From JAGVSR01 sp046074825 (GTDB taxonomy: Bacteria; Pseudomonadota; Alphaproteobacteria; Rhizobiales; Hyphomicrobiaceae), in NCBI GenBank assembly GCA_046074825.1, contig JBJTOZ010000190.1:1-7563 (forward strand): 7,563 nucleotides of DNA, read 5' to 3'. Under the pieces are notes generated by a model, which was not told the DNA's origin, ran no database searches, and was given only the letters and a program-made list of their open reading frames with translations. Below, in pieces: positions 4,657 to 7,563 of the stretch. How positions within the stretch are numbered: position 1 is the first letter of the stretch; every line of letters begins with the position of its first letter. The position numbers and the translations under genes were made by a program.

Positions 4657-7563
4657 CTACGCAGCATTTTTTTTGTTATCCGCAATTATTGCCAATTCTG
4701 CAACCAAATCTCTGATGCCTTTTATTCTTATTTTTGGTTGATCCCAATCAGCCTTGAATACTAATTTATGGTCGGGTTGCATTTTGACACGTGCTTTCTC
4801 TTTGATCAAAAACTGAGCTAATCCCTCTGTATTTACAAAATTATTTTTGCGAAAACAGAGAAGAGCCCCTTTTGGTCCAGCATCAATTTTTGATATGTTT
4901 GCCATACGACATAAACCCTTAATTTCCATTATGTCTAAAAGGGAAACGACTTCTTCGGGGTATTCGCCAAAGCGATCTATTAGTTCATCGGAAAAAACAT
5001 CAATATCTGCTCGTGTCTCAAGCGTTGATAATCTTCTATAGAGGCCTAATCTCAAGTTAAGATCGGATATATATGTATTCGGGATCATAGCTGGAATAGA
5101 TATTGAAATTTCAGGGCTCCATCTATCATCTTGTGATGCACTATCACCGCTTTGTAAACTCTGAATAGCCTCCTCTAACATAGTTTGATAAAGCTCAAAT
5201 CCAACTTCTCGGATGTGTCCAGATTGCTCCTCTCCTAATAAATTTCCAGCGCCTCTAATATCTAGATCCATTGAAGCAAGTGTAAAACCTGCACCAAGGG
5301 TATCAAGAGAATGTAAAACTTTTAATCTCTTATCAGCGCCTTGTGTTAGGGGTTGGTTTGTAGCTGTTGTAAAATAAGCATAAGCTCTTCTCTTGGAACG
5401 ACCAACTCTTCCTCTTAATTGATAGAGTTGTGAAAGCCCAAACATATCAGCTCGATGGACTATAAGAGTATTGGCATTGGGAACATCCAGCCCAGATTCC
5501 ACAATCGCTGTAGAAAGAAGAATATCGAATTTCCCTTCATAATATGCATTCATAATATCTTCTAATTCTGTGGGTGACATCTGGCCATGAGCGCAAGCTA
5601 ATTTAAAATCAGGTAATGTTTCTGTTAAGAATTCTTTGATTTCGTTCATATCCGAAATTCTAGGGACAACATAAAAGCTCTGACCACCTCTTGCTTGCTC
5701 ACGCTTTAAAGCGTCAACAATGATTATAGGATCAAACGGTGAAATGTAGGTTCTAACAGAAAGTCTATCGACAGGAGGTGTTGTAATAAGAGAGAGTTCA
5801 CGCACCCCACTCAATGCCAACTGCAATGTACGTGGTATTGGAGTAGCAGATAGAGTTAAAACATGAACATCTTCTTTTAAACGCTTTAGCTTTTCCTTAT
5901 GATGAACCCCAAAATGCTGTTCTTCATCCACCACAATCAATCCGAGACGAGCAAACTCAATTGATTTACCTAATAGAGCATGGGTACCAACTACAATGTC
6001 AATTGTGCCTGCCTTAAGACCAGATTTTACTTGTGCTAATTCTTTAGCACTGACTAATCGAGATGCTTGAGCAATATTGACAGGATATCCTTTGAACCGC
6101 TCAGTAAAAGTTTTATAATGTTGACGTGATAATAACGTTGTAGGAACGACAACGGCAACTTGCAAACCACTTAATGCAACTACAAATGCAGCTCTAATAG
6201 CGATTTCTGTTTTTCCAAAGCCAACATCTCCACATATCAAACGATCCATAGGTCGACCAGAACCTAAATCTTCAAGAACTGATGAAATACTTTGTAATTG
6301 ATCTTCCGTTTCATCATATGGGAAGCGTGCAACAAATTCATCCCATGATCCTGAAGGTGCAACTAAAGATGGTGCTTCTCTAATCTTTCGTAAGGCTGCA
6401 ATCTTTAATAACTCATCAGCAATATCACGTAATCTCTTCTTAAGTTTCGCTTTTCGGGATTGCCATGAACTACTACCAAGTCGATCTAAAGATCCGTTTC
6501 CTTCCTCGCTTCCATATCTTGATAAAAGTTCGAGGTTTTCGACTGGTAGAAAGAGTTTATCTCCACCTGCATAAATTATTTCAAGACAATCATGAGGAGT
6601 TCCTAATGCAGTGATTGTAATAAGTCCGGAAAATTGTCCAATGCCATGGTCTTCGTGAACAACTAGATCACCTACAGACAAACTTGTTGCTTCAAATAAA
6701 ACATTAGATGCTTTTTTTGACTTTCTGCGTGGGCGAACAAGACGATCGCCTAAGATATCTTGCTCACTGATGACAGCGAGAGTATCGGTTTCAAAACCCT
6801 CTTCGAGGCCAAGAACAGCTATACTAAGGGTATCACAATCTAATAGCTTTATTTCTTCAAAATTTTCGATTTTTCGTACATCTCTGCACCCATGTTCGAT
6901 AAGAAGATGAACTAGTCGTTCTCTCGCTCCAGCAGTCCATGTCGTGATAATAACCTTTTTCTTATTTCTCTGAAGTTGATGGATATGATTAACAACAGCA
7001 TCAAAAATATTAAGAGAGGGATTTTGTCTTTCCAATGTAAAATTACGGCCTTTACGAGCCATGAAAGAACGATCAGAATTAGAAGTATCATCATCGTATG
7101 GAGAAAGTTTAAATACCGTACGATCTGCCAATATCTCTTCAAATTGATATGGTGTTAAATATAGTTGCTCAGGAGGGATTGGTTTATATATTTCTCCTCC
7201 AAATGTTTTACTATTCAAACCTTCAATGCGAGCAAGATAATGCTCATTAATCTGATCAGCTCGAAGAGCTATACTTTCCTGAGTTTTGTGGTCAAGAGAA
7301 ACTACCCCTCCTTCAATGTAATCAAAAATAGTTTCCAAATTTTTATGAAACAAAGGAAGCCAATGTTCTTGCCCTTGATAACGCTTACCACTACTTATAA
7401 CTTCATATAATGAATCACTACCAGTGGCTCCTCCAAATAATTCAAGGTATCGTTGTCTAAATAAAGATATTGGTTCTTCACCAAAGGCAACTTCAGAAAC
7501 TGGTAATAAGGCTATCTTCGATAGCTGTTTATGCGTTCTTTGAGTTTCAACATCGAACGATCT
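4657..7563 (-). CDS. mfd: Mfd, transcription-repair coupling factor, N-terminus beyond window edge
   Basis: ATP-dependent DNA translocase that removes RNA polymerase stalled at lesions and recruits UvrA for nucleotide excision repair. The frame is open through 7563 with no stop, giving 968 visible residues. Counting residue 1 from 7563: RSFDVETQRT (1-10) and EHWLPLF (64-70) belong to the UvrB-like N-terminal module. The RNA-polymerase-interacting CarD-like domain is at about 294-355 (GDLVVHEDHGIG). The RecG-like motor has Walker A GDVGFGKT (445-452; bases 6208-6231), DEEQ (546-549), SATPIPRT (572-579) and QLRGRVGR (715-722). The TRCF C-terminal domain is at about 820-930. It ends KNAA, TAG. 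Compared with E. coli Mfd (1148 residues) about 185-190 N-terminal residues are missing, including most of the UvrA-contact surface. TTG at 7353 is not the start, since conserved sequence continues upstream. All motor motifs are intact, so the gene appears functional. Confidence 0.97.
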   Translation of the reverse strand, partial: RSFDVETQRTHKQLSKIALLPVSEVAFGEEPISLFRQRYLELFGGATGSDSLYEVISSGKRYQGQEHWLPLFHKNLETIFDYIEGGVVSLDHKTQESIALRADQINEHYLARIEGLNSKTFGGEIYKPIPPEQLYLTPYQFEEILADRTVFKLSPYDDDTSNSDRSFMARKGRNFTLERQNPSLNIFDAVVNHIHQLQRNKKKVIITTWTAGARERLVHLLIEHGCRDVRKIENFEEIKLLDCDTLSIAVLGLEEGFETDTLAVISEQDILGDRLVRPRRKSKKASNVLFEATSLSVGDLVVHEDHGIGQFSGLITITALGTPHDCLEIIYAGGDKLFLPVENLELLSRYGSEEGNGSLDRLGSSSWQSRKAKLKKRLRDIADELLKIAALRKIREAPSLVAPSGSWDEFVARFPYDETEDQLQSISSVLEDLGSGRPMDRLICGDVGFGKTEIAIRAAFVVALSGLQVAVVVPTTLLSRQHYKTFTERFKGYPVNIAQASRLVSAKELAQVKSGLKAGTIDIVVGTHALLGKSIEFARLGLIVVDEEQHFGVHHKEKLKRLKEDVHVLTLSATPIPRTLQLALSGVRELSLITTPPVDRLSVRTYISPFDPIIIVDALKREQARGGQSFYVVPRISDMNEIKEFLTETLPDFKLACAHGQMSPTELEDIMNAYYEGKFDILLSTAIVESGLDVPNANTLIVHRADMFGLSQLYQLRGRVGRSKRRAYAYFTTATNQPLTQGADKRLKVLHSLDTLGAGFTLASMDLDIRGAGNLLGEEQSGHIREVGFELYQTMLEEAIQSLQSGDSASQDDRWSPEISISIPAMIPNTYISDLNLRLGLYRRLSTLETRADIDVFSDELIDRFGEYPEEVVSLLDIMEIKGLCRMANISKIDAGPKGALLCFRKNNFVNTEGLAQFLIKEKARVKMQPDHKLVFKADWDQPKIRIKGIRDLVAELAIIADNKKNAA

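Noticed and set aside
6912..7410. Several 60-81-codon ORFs on both strands within mfd
   Set aside because: They overlap strongly conserved Mfd coding sequence in other frames and show no family features of their own.
1..7563. CRISPR array, insertion sequence, tRNA, toxin-antitoxin or phage module
   Set aside because: No regularly spaced repeats, transposase-like protein, tRNA fold or small paired ORFs were found; coding density is normal outside the 330-bp gap.

Overview
The window is AT-rich by eye and carries four protein-coding genes, two of them cut by the window edges. It looks like a low-GC, host-associated alphaproteobacterium of the Hyphomicrobiales (Rhizobiales), with Bartonella or a close relative the best guess. 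The reasons are an invasion-associated-locus-B (IalB) family exported protein, a YejA-type oligopeptide-binding protein with the family's typical N-terminal motif, and an alphaproteobacterial-looking Mfd, all with AT-rich codon use. This placement is inference from protein families and base composition, not from a marker gene.

Layout, left to right. (1) 739 down to 1, minus strand: an IalB-family protein with a signal peptide, a Pro/Ala/Lys-rich linker and a four-cysteine domain; its C-terminus runs off the left edge. (2) 740-1069: a 330-bp AT-rich region between divergent genes. It holds a very strong ribosome binding site for the ialB-like gene, a perfect 9-bp inverted repeat (803-824), weak promoter-like boxes and a possible 19-codon leader ORF. 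(3) 1070-3022, plus: a YejA-like peptide ABC-transporter binding protein whose start is uncertain. (4) 3062-4630, plus: an AMP-forming acyl/aryl-CoA ligase 39 bp downstream, probably in the same transcript. (5) 7563 down to 4657, minus: Mfd, the transcription-repair coupling factor, convergent with the ligase and only 26 bp from it. Its N-terminus lies beyond the right edge.

How they fit together: the ialB-like and yejA-like genes are divergent and both encode exported proteins, so they share one regulatory region. The binding protein has no permease or ATPase gene in the window and would need a transporter encoded elsewhere. The ligase is a cytoplasmic activating enzyme of unknown substrate; no functional link to peptide uptake can be seen. 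Mfd is a housekeeping gene. I found no tRNA, rRNA, CRISPR array, insertion sequence, phage gene or clear intrinsic terminator, and no convincing previously undescribed system. The points most worth checking are the shared intergenic region, the orphan yejA-ligase pair, two start-site problems and unusual residues in the ligase core motifs.
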